The position numbers and the translations under genes are program-made. The notes beneath the pieces are model-generated. The model was not told the origin of the DNA. It did no database searches and was given only the letters and a program-made list of their open reading frames with translations. A stretch of DNA of 64,000 nucleotides from Pannonibacter indicus (GTDB lineage: Bacteria > Pseudomonadota > Alphaproteobacteria > Rhizobiales > Stappiaceae), in contig NZ_LIPT01000002.1 of the NCBI RefSeq assembly GCF_001418225.1, forward strand, positions 1-64,000. The letters run 5' to 3'. Positions 45,458 through 53,638 of the stretch are shown here, piece after piece. How positions within the stretch are numbered: position 1 is the stretch's first letter; each line of letters begins with the position of its first letter.

Positions 45458-47026
45458 TCAGGACATGCCCTTCTTTTCCCTGCGTCTTTGCACGGAAGAG
45501 CCGAGGTGCATGGCCTCGCGGTATTTGGCCACAGTGCGGCGGGCGATGTCCACCCCGTCGTCCTTGAGGCGCTTCACGATCGTGTCGTCGGAAAGTATAT
45601 CGTCCGGCGATTCGGCATCGATCATCTGCTTGATGCGATGGCGCACGGCTTCGGCCGAATGGGCATCGCCCCCTTCCGTCGCCGGGATGGCGGAGGAGAA
45701 GAAGTACTTCAGCTCGAAGATGCCGCGCGGCGTTGCCATGTACTTGTTTGAGGTGACACGGCTGATCGTGGACTCATGCATGCCGATGGCATCGGCAATG
45801 GTCTTGAGGTTCAGCGGCCGCAGGTGCTCGATGCCATAGGTCAGGAAGCCGTCCTGCTGGCGCACGATCTCCGTCGCCACCTTCAGGATGGTCTTGGCCC
45901 GCTGGTCGAGGCTCTTCACCAGCCAGTTCGCCGTCTGCAGGCAATCGGTCAGATAGCTGCGCTCGGTCTCGTTGCGAGCCGTGCGGGTGATGGAGGCGAA
46001 ATAGGTCTGGTTCACCAGCACGCGCGGCAGTGTCTCAGTGTTCAGTTCCACCATCCAGCCGCCGTCAGAGGCAGGGCGCACCAGCACATCCGGCACCATC
46101 GGCTGCACGATGGACGAGCCATAGGCGCGGCCAGGCCTCGGGTCCAGCGCCTTGATCTCGGCGATCATGTCGGCAAGGTCTTCCTCATCCACCCCGCAGA
46201 TGCGGCGCAGTGCAGGGTAGTCATGGCGTGCCAGCAACTCGATATGCGCGATCATGGCTTCCATCGCCGGGTCAAAGCGGTTGCGCTCCTTCAGCTGGAG
46301 CGCAAGACACTCGGCCAGCGAACGGGCAAAGACGCCGGACGGCTCGAACCCCTGCATCACGGCAAGAACGGCCTCGATGCGCGTGGCGGGAATGCCGAGC
46401 TGCGCAGCGGCTTCCTCCAGATCGAGCTGAAGATAGCCGTTTTCATCCAGGCTGTTGATCAGGTGCTGGCCGATGATCTTGTCCACCGGATCGGCAAAGG
46501 CCAGATGCATCTGGTTCATCAGCACCTGAATGAGGGACTCTTCCTCCGCCACGAAGGCTTCGAGATTATAGTCCTCGGAGGAGGCTGAGCTGCTCGCCCG
46601 GCGGCTGTCGATGCCCAGAAGCAAAGCCGGTTCCGGCGCCGCGGAGACGCCGGGCTCATCGGGAAATACATTGCCGAGGTCGGTGTCCATCTGCGACGCG
46701 ATGCTCTCGGCCTGCGGCTCAAGGTCGCTCTTCAGCCACTCGGTGGGGGCACCATCGCTGCTGCTGAACTCGCCGCCGCCGGCCTCGAAATCATCCCCGC
46801 CGGATGCATCGGAGGCGCCATCGTGGTCACCGCCCTGCCCGTCGGCCGCCCCAGTGCTATCGACGCTTTCCGTGCGCTCCAGCAAGGGGTTACGCTCCAG
46901 CTCCGCCTCCACATAGGCAACCAGATCGAGATTGGACATTTGCAGCAGCTTGATCGCCTGCATGAGCTGCGGCGTCATGATCAGCGACTGGCTTTGCCGC
47001 ATCTCAAGCTTGGTCGAGATTGCCAT
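45458..47026 (-). CDS. rpoN: RNA polymerase sigma-54 factor
   Basis: 522 residues. Region I is KLEMRQSQSLIMTPQLMQAI, rich in Gln and Leu; an acidic linker follows (SDASGGDDFEAGGGEFSSSD); the core-binding region contains LEERNP-type helices, and the DNA-binding part contains the RpoN box ARRTVAKYRE in VDIARRTVAKYREAMHLGSS. It directs transcription from -24/-12 promoters with AAA+ activators, and in these bacteria controls nitrogen and other pathways. It lies 72 bases after lptB. Confidence 0.97.
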   Translation of the reverse strand: MAISTKLEMRQSQSLIMTPQLMQAIKLLQMSNLDLVAYVEAELERNPLLERTESVDSTGAADGQGGDHDGASDASGGDDFEAGGGEFSSSDGAPTEWLKSDLEPQAESIASQMDTDLGNVFPDEPGVSAAPEPALLLGIDSRRASSSASSEDYNLEAFVAEEESLIQVLMNQMHLAFADPVDKIIGQHLINSLDENGYLQLDLEEAAAQLGIPATRIEAVLAVMQGFEPSGVFARSLAECLALQLKERNRFDPAMEAMIAHIELLARHDYPALRRICGVDEEDLADMIAEIKALDPRPGRAYGSSIVQPMVPDVLVRPASDGGWMVELNTETLPRVLVNQTYFASITRTARNETERSYLTDCLQTANWLVKSLDQRAKTILKVATEIVRQQDGFLTYGIEHLRPLNLKTIADAIGMHESTISRVTSNKYMATPRGIFELKYFFSSAIPATEGGDAHSAEAVRHRIKQMIDAESPDDILSDDTIVKRLKDDGVDIARRTVAKYREAMHLGSSVQRRREKKGMS

Positions 47027-47098
47027 GGGCGGAGGGCGTTTCCTATCCTGGTGCTTTTTGGTCCGTTTCTTGCCTATAACCTAGCACCGCCGCCCTGT

Positions 47099-47890
47099 TC
47101 AAAGCGTAAATTGCTCTCCGAGGTAAAGACGGCGCACATCCGGGTCCGCCACGATGTCATGCGGGGCCCCTTCCGTCAGCACTTCGCCCGACGCGATGAT
47201 ATAAGCGCGGTCGATGAGGCCAAGCGTTTCGCGGACATTATGGTCGGTGATCAGCACGCCGATGCCGCGCTGGGTGAGATGGCGCACCAGCTGCTGAATA
47301 TCGCCCACGGCGATGGGGTCGATACCGGCAAAAGGCTCGTCCAGCAGCATGAAGGACGGGCGGGTTGCCAGCGCGCGGGCAATTTCCACGCGGCGGCGCT
47401 CGCCGCCCGACAGGGCAATGGAAGGCGATTTGCGCAGATGGGTGAGGCCGAATTCGGCCAGAAGCTCGTCGAGATCGGCTTCGCGCTGGCGCTTGTCCGG
47501 TTCCACCACTTCCAGCACCGCCCGGATGTTGTCTTCCACGTTGAGGCCCCGGAAGATCGAAGCCTCCTGCGGCAGGTAACCGATGCCGAGGCGGGCGCGG
47601 CGGTACATGGGCAGGCTGGTGATATCGAAGCCGGACAGGGTGATCTGCCCCTGATCCGGGCGGATGAGACCCGTGATCATGTAAAAGGTGGTCGTCTTGC
47701 CCGCCCCGTTCGGCCCCAGCAACCCGACGGACTCGCCCGGGTTGACGGTCAGCGAGACATACTTGACCACCTGGCGCCTGCGGTAGCTTTTGCCGATGCC
47801 TTCGACCGTCAATGCGCCGCCAGCATAGGCTTCGTCGGATACAGGACCGGCGGCGTCACGGCCGGAGAAGGGGAAGGGCAACCATTTCAC
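47099..47890 (-). CDS. lptB: LPS export ABC transporter ATP-binding protein LptB
   Basis: About 263 residues. Walker A is [20 protein letters not shown], the Q-loop region [20 protein letters not shown], the signature [15 protein letters not shown], and Walker [21 protein letters not shown]. It powers LPS extraction from the inner membrane with LptFG and LptC. I placed the start at the GTG at 47890 because AGGATG lies ahead of it; a GTG at 47932 extends the frame by 14 residues without a clear binding site. Downstream of lptA and upstream of rpoN. Confidence 0.93.
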   Translation of the reverse strand: MKWLPFPFSGRDAAGPVSDEAYAGGALTVEGIGKSYRRRQVVKYVSLTVNPGESVGLLGPNGAGKTTTFYMITGLIRPDQGQITLSGFDITSLPMYRRARLGIGYLPQEASIFRGLNVEDNIRAVLEVVEPDKRQREADLDELLAEFGLTHLRKSPSIALSGGERRRVEIARALATRPSFMLLDEPFAGIDPIAVGDIQQLVRHLTQRGIGVLITDHNVRETLGLIDRAYIIASGEVLTEGAPHDIVADPDVRRLYLGEQFTL

Positions 47891-47977
47891 GCGGGAAGCA
47901 TCCTGACGGTAAGAGACAGCTCTTGCACACACCCTGGGCCAGCCGGCCGCCGCTCTCCCTTGCGGCGGAAGACAGGC

Positions 47978-48523
47978 TCAGTTTCCGGCGGGCGGAGTGC
48001 TGTTCAGGCTGTTGGGCTGAATGAGGACCTTCACACGGCCCGACTTGGGCGCTTCAAGATCCGCCTGACCGGTGGTGAGATTGACCGTCAGCTTGTTGCC
48101 GACAACCACGTTCGGCCCCTGGCTGAGCACGACCTCGCGGCCGGTCATCACCATCATGTTTGTGGTCATGTCGAAGTTGGCTTCATCGCCGGTTGCCGTC
48201 TGGTCTTTCGAGGTGATGAAGACACGGCCGGAAGCCTCGAGGCGCGAGATATCCTGCTGGGCGCCCTGGGTGGCCGAGCCATCGTAGAACACCTTCAGGC
48301 GCTGGGTCTTCAGCGTGGTCTCCCCCTGCACCACGACCACGTCGCCGGTGAAGGTTGCCACCTTGGAGTTGTCCTCGACCTGAAGCTCCCTGGCCTCGAT
48401 CTGAATGGGCTTGTCATTGTCCTGACCGAAGCCCTGGAACGCGTTGTTGAAGGTCTGGGCGGAGGCCCCGACGGGTACAATCGCCAGTGCGGCGAGGGTC
48501 AGCAAAGTCCTGATACCCTTCAT
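47978..48523 (-). CDS. lptA: LPS transport periplasmic protein LptA
   Basis: 181 residues with a signal peptide (TLLTLAALAIVPVGASAQ) and an OstA/LptA jellyroll domain: KPIQIEARELQVEDNSKVAT, TFTGDVVVVQGETTLKTQRL and GREVVLSQGPNVVVGNKLTV. It bridges LptC and LptD across the periplasm. Its start overlaps the lptC stop by four bases. Confidence 0.92.
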   Translation of the reverse strand: MKGIRTLLTLAALAIVPVGASAQTFNNAFQGFGQDNDKPIQIEARELQVEDNSKVATFTGDVVVVQGETTLKTQRLKVFYDGSATQGAQQDISRLEASGRVFITSKDQTATGDEANFDMTTNMMVMTGREVVLSQGPNVVVGNKLTVNLTTGQADLEAPKSGRVKVLIQPNSLNSTPPAGN

Positions 48524-49179
48524 TGCGGGTTCTCCGTTTTGTTGGCGCCGGGTCGCAGCACCATCTTGATACCATCAGTGAAACGGGCAATGCCATTTTC
48601 CTGATCATATGTGAAGCCATTGGCTTGAATATCACCGCCGTCCGACTGCACCTGCATCGCCCGGTCGGTCACGACCGCGCCCGTCTTCATGTTCACATCA
48701 ACGCGCTGGAACTCGATGGCATATTTGCCGCTCCAGTTGATCCTGACATTCTCGAACAGCGTCAGCGTCTCGGCACTGCTGTCATAGGTGCCCTTGTCGG
48801 ACGTGATCTGGGCTTTTTCTTCCGGGTTGGAGACGATCTCTGCCGTGATCATTTCCAGGTCGATGATGCGCGGATTGGTCAGGCGCTGGATCGCACGCTC
48901 GGCCAGAACCCGGTAGGTGCGTTCACCGTCATTCCCCGACAGTTCCGGCCGGTCCATGACCAGCCCCTCGGAAGTCAGCGTCACATTGCCAATGCCAAGG
49001 CTGTTGAGAAGATTGAAGACGAAAATCAGCCCGCCCATGCCCAGAAGCACGATCAGCCCAAGCACAGGCAGCAGGATGCGAAGGGCGCGCACACGGCCTG
49101 AATGACGGCGTGCGTTTGCACGGGCCTTGTTGACCCGCCCGCCTGTCACATTCCCGGAGCGCTGTGTCGTCTGATCCAT
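48520..49179 (-). CDS. lptC: LPS export system protein LptC
   Basis: 219 residues: Arg-rich cytoplasmic tail, one membrane helix (RILLPVLGLIVLLGMGGLIF) and a periplasmic LptC/YrbK domain (KGTYDSSAETLTLFENVRIN, VTDRAMQVQSDGGDIQANGF). It accepts LPS from LptBFG and passes it to LptA. It is the first gene of the lptC-lptA-lptB-rpoN-hpf-ptsN block. The 254-base gap to the RNase D gene should contain the operon promoter. Confidence 0.9.
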   Translation of the reverse strand: MDQTTQRSGNVTGGRVNKARANARRHSGRVRALRILLPVLGLIVLLGMGGLIFVFNLLNSLGIGNVTLTSEGLVMDRPELSGNDGERTYRVLAERAIQRLTNPRIIDLEMITAEIVSNPEEKAQITSDKGTYDSSAETLTLFENVRINWSGKYAIEFQRVDVNMKTGAVVTDRAMQVQSDGGDIQANGFTYDQENGIARFTDGIKMVLRPGANKTENPQ

Positions 49180-49433
49180 CTTCTCTCCCGGCTCACGGCC
49201 GCGTCACACCGTCATGCGAACCCCGCCTGCAAGGGGCCGGCCCCATTCACCTGGCGCAGACTTGCGCCGGATTCATGGCCGCACCCACAGGCTCACCGCA
49301 CCGTGATCGCGCATCTGCACGCCATGCGGGAATTGCGTCACTCTGCCTTCCATACATGCATCCGCATATGGGGTATGCGACGAACGTTAAAAAGATGCAA
49401 CGCAAGGACAATCAAGCAGCCGGAAGCACCTGT

Positions 49434-50054
49434 TCAGCTATGTGCAAAAATATCCTGTTCTTCCCAGCCAAGCAGATCAAGCCTTGCACGGGTGGGCAGG
49501 AACTCAAAACAGGCCTGCGCAAAACCGGTGCGCTCTTCACGCTCCAGCATCATCTGCAGCTGGGCGCGCAGCGCATGAAGGTGCAGCACGTCGGAAGCTG
49601 CATAGGCAAGCTGCGCATCCGTCAGCGTTTCAGCCGCCCAGTCCGAGCTCTGCTGCTGCTTCGACAGGTCCACACCCACCAGCTCACGGGTGATGTCCTT
49701 CAGGCCGTGCCGGTCCGTGTAGGTGCGCACCAGCTTGGAAGCAATCTTGGTGCACCAGACCGGCGACACGGTGATGCCGAGATACTGGTAGAGTACCGCC
49801 AGATCGAAGCGGGCGAAGTGGAAAATCTTCACCTTGGCCGGATCGGTGAAGAGGCGGGCGAGATTCGGCGCCGATTTCTGGCCCCGGGCGATCTGCACCA
49901 CATCCGCCGTGCCATCGCCTGGCGACAGCTGAACCACGCAGAGCCGGTCGCGGTGCGGGTTGAGACCTAGGGTTTCCGTGTCCACAGCCACGGCCTCCAC
50001 ACCCTCATAGTGGGACAGATCGGGCAGGTCGTGCTTATGGTAACGGATGGTCAT
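49434..50054 (-). CDS. rnd: Ribonuclease D (short, exonuclease domain only)
   Basis: 206 residues of the DEDDy exonuclease type: AVAVDTETLGLNPHRDRLCV holds the first Asp and Glu, KIFHFARFDLAVLYQYLGI the second Asp, and DAQLAYAASDVLHLHALRAQ the YxxxD motif. The C-terminal HRDC domains of full-length RNase D are absent, as in the typical rhizobial form. It trims 3' ends of tRNAs and other RNAs. The ATG at 50054 starts the conserved region; the open frame to 50234 runs into the tRNA terminator. Confidence 0.9.
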   Translation of the reverse strand: MTIRYHKHDLPDLSHYEGVEAVAVDTETLGLNPHRDRLCVVQLSPGDGTADVVQIARGQKSAPNLARLFTDPAKVKIFHFARFDLAVLYQYLGITVSPVWCTKIASKLVRTYTDRHGLKDITRELVGVDLSKQQQSSDWAAETLTDAQLAYAASDVLHLHALRAQLQMMLEREERTGFAQACFEFLPTRARLDLLGWEEQDIFAHS

Positions 50055-50143
50055 CGGCGGAAATCCTGAAGTTGCGTCGGCTTCTTTCAGCACATTCCCC
50101 GGCACCGGACAAGATCCGGCACAGTCATGAAGGAGGCATGAAA

Positions 50144-50173
50144 GCGAAAAAGGCCCGCTTTCGCGGACCTTTT
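50144..50173 (-). terminator. Terminator of the tRNA-Leu transcript
   Basis: AAAGG-CCCGC and GCGG-A-CCTTT pair around TTTC with one internal mismatch, and the minus-strand product ends in TTTTTCGC. It lies about 30 bases downstream of the tRNA-Leu 3' end. Confidence 0.75.
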
Positions 50174-50204
50174 CGGTCTGGACCTTGGTAGTGATCCAGA
50201 AATT

Positions 50205-50290
<86 letters not shown>

Positions 50291-50464
50291 TGTGAGGAGG
50301 GCTTTTAGGGGGGCTCTGAGGGCTTGTCAATCGTCCTTTTGAGAGAAAAATGCATTTGCACACATGCCGCCTTCACAGGCGGGCAGCAAAGGGCTAAGAA
50401 CCCAAGGTGCGCCGCCATCCGGGCGGCCCATTGCTTCAAGTGACGCGACAAGGAGCCGGCCGCT

Positions 50465-51439
50465 ATGCATTCGGCGCTCAATGGAAAACTCGTTACCGTC
50501 TTCGGTGCTTCCGGCTTTCTCGGCCGCCATGTAGTGCTTGCACTGGCACGCCGCGGCTACCGGATTCGCGCAGCTGTGCGCCGTCCGGATCTGGCAGAGC
50601 ACCTGCAGCCGCTGGGCGGCGTGGGTCAGATTATGCCGGTTCAGGCGAACCTGCGTTACCGCTGGTCTGTGGACCGCGCCGTCGATGGGGCGGATGCGGT
50701 CGTCAATCTGGTGGGGATTCTCTATCAGTCCGGCCGCCAGAGCTTTGATGCCGTGCAGGGCTTCGGACCGCGCGCCATTGCGGAAGCCGCCCGCGCGGCA
50801 GGCCTGAACAGCATCGTCCACGTCTCGGCCATCGGCGCTGATGCGGCGTCACCGGCCGCCTATGCCCGTTCCAAGGCAGCCGGCGAGGCTGGTGTCCTGG
50901 AGACGCTGCCGGACAGCGTCATCCTGCGCCCGTCCATCGTGTTCGGCCCGGAAGATGATTTCTTCAACCGCTTCGCCGCAATGGCGCGCATGTCCCCGGT
51001 CCTGCCACTCGTTGGAGGCGGGGGCACGAAGTTCCAGCCGGTCTACGTCGGTGATGTAGCCGCCGCGGTTGCCAAAGCTGTGGACGGCGGCTGCAAGCCG
51101 GGCACCGTCTATGAACTGGGCGGCCCGGAAGTGAAGAGCTTCAAGGAGTGCCTTGAGCTGATGCTGGAGATCACCCGCCGCAAGCGCCTGCTGCTGCCGC
51201 TGCCCTTTGGCGCGGCCGAAATGCTGGCCCGGGTGCTGCAGCTGCTGCCCAAGCCGCTGCTGACGGTGGACCAGGTGAAGATGCTGCGTGTGGACAACGT
51301 GGTTTCGGCAGCTGCCGAAGCCGAAGGCCGCACGCTGGCCGGGCTCGGTATCAACCCGTCCTCGCTCGCCGCCATCCTGCCGTCCTACCTGACCCGCTTC
51401 CGCGAGCACGGGCAGTATGATGCCCACCGCGTGGCCTGA
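50465..51439 (+). CDS. Complex I NDUFA9-like NAD(P)-binding protein
   Basis: 324 residues, atypical SDR. The nucleotide motif is KLVTVFGASGFLGRHVVLAL, followed by VDRAVDGADAVVNLVGILYQ and FGPRAIAEAARAAGLNSIVH. It lacks a full Tyr-x3-Lys, as in NDUFA9/NDUFA9-like proteins of alphaproteobacteria, which associate with complex I. The last three codons and the TGA stop lie inside the first copy of a tandem hairpin repeat at 51431. Confidence 0.85.
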   Translation: MHSALNGKLVTVFGASGFLGRHVVLALARRGYRIRAAVRRPDLAEHLQPLGGVGQIMPVQANLRYRWSVDRAVDGADAVVNLVGILYQSGRQSFDAVQGFGPRAIAEAARAAGLNSIVHVSAIGADAASPAAYARSKAAGEAGVLETLPDSVILRPSIVFGPEDDFFNRFAAMARMSPVLPLVGGGGTKFQPVYVGDVAAAVAKAVDGGCKPGTVYELGGPEVKSFKECLELMLEITRRKRLLLPLPFGAAEMLARVLQLLPKPLLTVDQVKMLRVDNVVSAAAEAEGRTLAGLGINPSSLAAILPSYLTRFREHGQYDAHRVA

Positions 51440-51556
51440 AGGGCCACGCAGAGCAAAGGGTTTCTGGGTGGCCTGAAGGGCCACGCAGAGCAAGGGGTTT
51501 CTGGGTGGCCTGAAGGGCCACGCGGATAAAGACTCTGGGTGGCCTGAAGGGCCACG
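51431..51556. repeat. Four tandem hairpin repeats with ~37-bp period
   Basis: The 18-base unit GTGGCCTGAAGGGCCACG occurs at 51431, 51468, 51505 and 51539 (spacings 37, 37 and 34). Each unit can fold as GTGGCC-TGAAG-GGCCAC. The linkers (cagagcaaagggtttctgg type) are also repeated. The first unit contains the TGA stop of the NDUFA9-like gene. A terminator follows at 51575. Confidence 0.9.
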
Positions 51557-51574
51557 GAACACGGTTGAATTTGC

Positions 51575-51606
51575 AGGGGCGTCATCTGGCGCCCCTCATT
51601 TTTTGC
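51575..51606 (+). terminator. Terminator after the tandem hairpins
   Basis: AGGGGCG pairs with CGCCCCT around an eight-base loop and is followed by CATTTTTTG. It probably ends the NDUFA9-like transcript. A near-identical hairpin follows at 51698-51727. Confidence 0.8.
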
Positions 51607-51613
51607 CCCCATC

Positions 51614-51643
51614 GTCATCCGGCCAAGTGCAGCGCGAGCCGGG
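51614..51643. repeat. Dispersed intergenic repeat, copy A
   Basis: GTCATCCGGCCAAGTGCAGC followed by GCGAGCCGGG. A close copy lies at 55129-55160. The ends are complementary (CCGGC/GCCGG), typical of short palindromic repeats scattered in alphaproteobacterial intergenic DNA. Confidence 0.6.
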
Positions 51644-51697
51644 ACCGGATCTCCGCTTCGCTCCGTCCGGTATGACGATCGAGAGGGGCGATTCTCT

Positions 51698-51727
51698 GGG
51701 GGCGTCATCTGACGCCCCTGTTCTTTT
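51698..51727. terminator. Second copy of the terminator hairpin, overlapping the 3' end of the DUF1127 gene
   Basis: GGGGCGTC-ATCT-GACGCCCC (51699-51718) followed by TGTTCTTTT. The loop sequence GTCATCTG is shared with the hairpin at 51575. It includes the stop codon of the minus-strand DUF1127 gene, so it may serve as a bidirectional end signal. Confidence 0.55.
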
Positions 51728-51953
51728 GGGTGCTCGCCCCCTTTTTCCGCCTCGGCTCCAGCCAGTGGCCCGATGGCGTCAGCCCGACGTCCTTGAGCAG
51801 CCGCTCGTCCAGATGCGCGATGTTGCGGCGGCGTATGCGGCGCAGGCGCTCCTCATGGAGCCAGTCTCTGAACTGTGCCAGAATACCCGCCAGATACGGC
51901 AGGAACCCTGATGCTGCGGATGCCTTGCGGTCTGAAGTTTCGTTTCCATGCAT
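51705..51953 (-). CDS. DUF1127 family small protein
   Basis: 82 residues. The C-terminal motif RIRRRNIAHLDERLLKDVGL and the preceding WLHEERLRR are the DUF1127 signature, with a variable acidic/Gly N-terminus (MHGNETSDRKASAASGFLPY). Small DUF1127 proteins in alphaproteobacteria have been linked to RNA turnover and phosphate or stress responses. I chose the ATG at 51953, preceded by AGGACG and AGGAG; the much longer open frame upstream is the shadow of the divergent WYL gene. The 3' end lies in the hairpin at 51698. Confidence 0.85.
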   Translation of the reverse strand: MHGNETSDRKASAASGFLPYLAGILAQFRDWLHEERLRRIRRRNIAHLDERLLKDVGLTPSGHWLEPRRKKGASTQKNRGVR

Positions 51954-52109
51954 CGTCCTGTCTCCTCTCACGCGCCCGCTCAAGTCCCTTCTTGCCGGGC
52001 CAGTGAAAGCAAGGATGCCAGCCCAAACCTGACAGCTGCGAGTCAGGTTTGATCCTGTTATGTTCTCATTCTGATTCTTTTTTCGCTTCCTGAGAACCGG
52101 CAGGCCGAC

Positions 52110-53111
52110 ATGAACCCGATCGAACGTGCCCTTGGCATCCTGCTGCTGCTGGGCAGCGGCAAACTGGTGACGGCCACCGCCCTGTCGGAGAGGTTCCAGG
52201 TATCGCTGCGCACCATCTACCGGGATGTGGACCGGCTGATTGCTCTGGGTGTTCCGGTAGAGGCCGAGCGCGGGGCGGAAGGCGGATACCGGCTTGCGAA
52301 AGGCTATGTCCAACCGCCTGTCGCCTTGACGCGCCGCGAGACGGCGGCGCTGCTGATCGTGCTGTCGGTGGCGCGCGGTCTGCGCACCACGCCGCTGGCC
52401 GCTGATCTTGAAACGGCGGAGCGCAAGCTCATCGCTTCCCTGCCCCGCCCGGCGCAGGAGCTGCTGACAAACGGCGAGCGGATCGTCGGGGTCGAGCCGC
52501 TGCCGCCGGATATTTTCCATGATTCGCCCTCGATCGAGCCCAATGCAGGCTGGCAGGAGGCGCTGGACCGGTTCATGGAAGGCCTGCTGGAAGGCAAGCG
52601 CGTGCGCTTCGAGCATCATAACCCCAGCCGGACAGAACCGCGTGCCCATGAGGTGGAGCCGCTGGGCGTCATTTTTGACCGGGACCTGTGGTATCTGGCG
52701 GGACGCTCCGTCGAGGCGGATGATCTCAGGATCTACCGGGCCGACCGGATCTTCAACATGGAGGTGAGCGGCCTGCGTTTCCGTCCGCCGAAGGAGTTTT
52801 CGGTGCAGGCCCTGCTGAATGGTGCCTGGCTGTCACGCGCCATGCGGCGCTGGCAGTCAGAAGACCCGACCGGCATCATTCTGGTGACCGCCGAACAGGC
52901 GCGCACGCTGGCGCGGGACTGGTATTACCGGCATGCGGCATTTTCTCCAGCCGCGAACGGAAAGGTGCGAATCACCGTTACCGACATATCAAAGGAACGC
53001 CTGTTTCCCTTGCTGCGCTGGCTGGGCCCGGGCGCCGAGCTCATCGAGCCCAGCGCCCTCCGGCCTCTTTTCGCGGCAGAACTTGCCGCGATGTCCGCGG
53101 CCCATCAGTGA
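52110..53111 (+). CDS. WYL-domain transcriptional regulator (YafY/PafC-type)
   Basis: 333 residues: N-terminal HTH (ATALSERFQVSLRTIYRDVD, residues ~22-41), a middle region (PVALTRRETAALLIVLSVAR), the WYL domain around residues 185-225 (FDRDLWYLAGRSVEADDLRI) and a C-terminal WCX part. WYL domains sense nucleic acid or nucleotide signals and regulate stress or defence genes. No defence genes are visible nearby. It is divergent from the DUF1127 gene, sharing a 156-base promoter region. Confidence 0.87.
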   Translation: MNPIERALGILLLLGSGKLVTATALSERFQVSLRTIYRDVDRLIALGVPVEAERGAEGGYRLAKGYVQPPVALTRRETAALLIVLSVARGLRTTPLAADLETAERKLIASLPRPAQELLTNGERIVGVEPLPPDIFHDSPSIEPNAGWQEALDRFMEGLLEGKRVRFEHHNPSRTEPRAHEVEPLGVIFDRDLWYLAGRSVEADDLRIYRADRIFNMEVSGLRFRPPKEFSVQALLNGAWLSRAMRRWQSEDPTGIILVTAEQARTLARDWYYRHAAFSPAANGKVRITVTDISKERLFPLLRWLGPGAELIEPSALRPLFAAELAAMSAAHQ

Positions 53112-53182
53112 TGAGCGGCGGCTTCCTCCCAGAAGCTGTTTGCCTGGCTGCCTTGGCAAGGCTCAGGCGCTACACGGGCTTG

Positions 53183-53476
53183 TCAGCAGCCGCCCTCGGC
53201 GCGAATCAGCATTGCCACCGCGTGAATGCGGTTCTTGGCGCGCATGCGGCGCACGGCGGCGGCAATGTGGGTCTTCACGGTGGCGACGCTGATGTCGAGA
53301 CGGTGCGCGATCTGCTTGTTGATCAGACCGTCGGCCAGCATGCGCATCACGTCCTTCTGGCGCTCGGTGAGCAGGGCGACCCGCTCCTGCGATACCGTCA
53401 GACCGGCAACAGGCTTCGGCATCACCGGATGCAGTTCGGCCGGATGGTGCCAGCTCTCCACGACTTGATCCAGCAT
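53183..53476 (-). CDS. LuxR-type HTH protein without a sensor domain
   Basis: 97 residues. The HTH is LTERQKDVMRMLADGLINKQ followed by IAHRLDISVATVKTHIAAAV. The N-terminal ~35 residues are too short for a receiver or autoinducer domain. The ATG at 53476 has GGGAGCGCAC ahead of it and nothing recognisable further upstream, so this looks like a stand-alone GerE-type regulator, or the remnant of a larger response regulator. Targets unknown. Confidence 0.75.
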   Translation of the reverse strand: MLDQVVESWHHPAELHPVMPKPVAGLTVSQERVALLTERQKDVMRMLADGLINKQIAHRLDISVATVKTHIAAAVRRMRAKNRIHAVAMLIRAEGGC

Positions 53477-53638
53477 GTGCGCTCCCTTTTGTTTAAGACC
53501 CGTCCGGCGGCGCCTCCCGGGCAGCCGCCTCCTCCAGGGCCTTTGTGATGAAAAGGACCATAGCCATTTGGCGGGCCTTCTGCGATATGCAAAAGTGTGT
53601 CATGTTAAACTGTAAAACCTTCGCAATTTGAGAAACCG

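Noticed and set aside
51431-51556. CRISPR array
   Set aside because: The linkers between units are nearly identical instead of unique, and no cas genes are near; the unit is a short hairpin.
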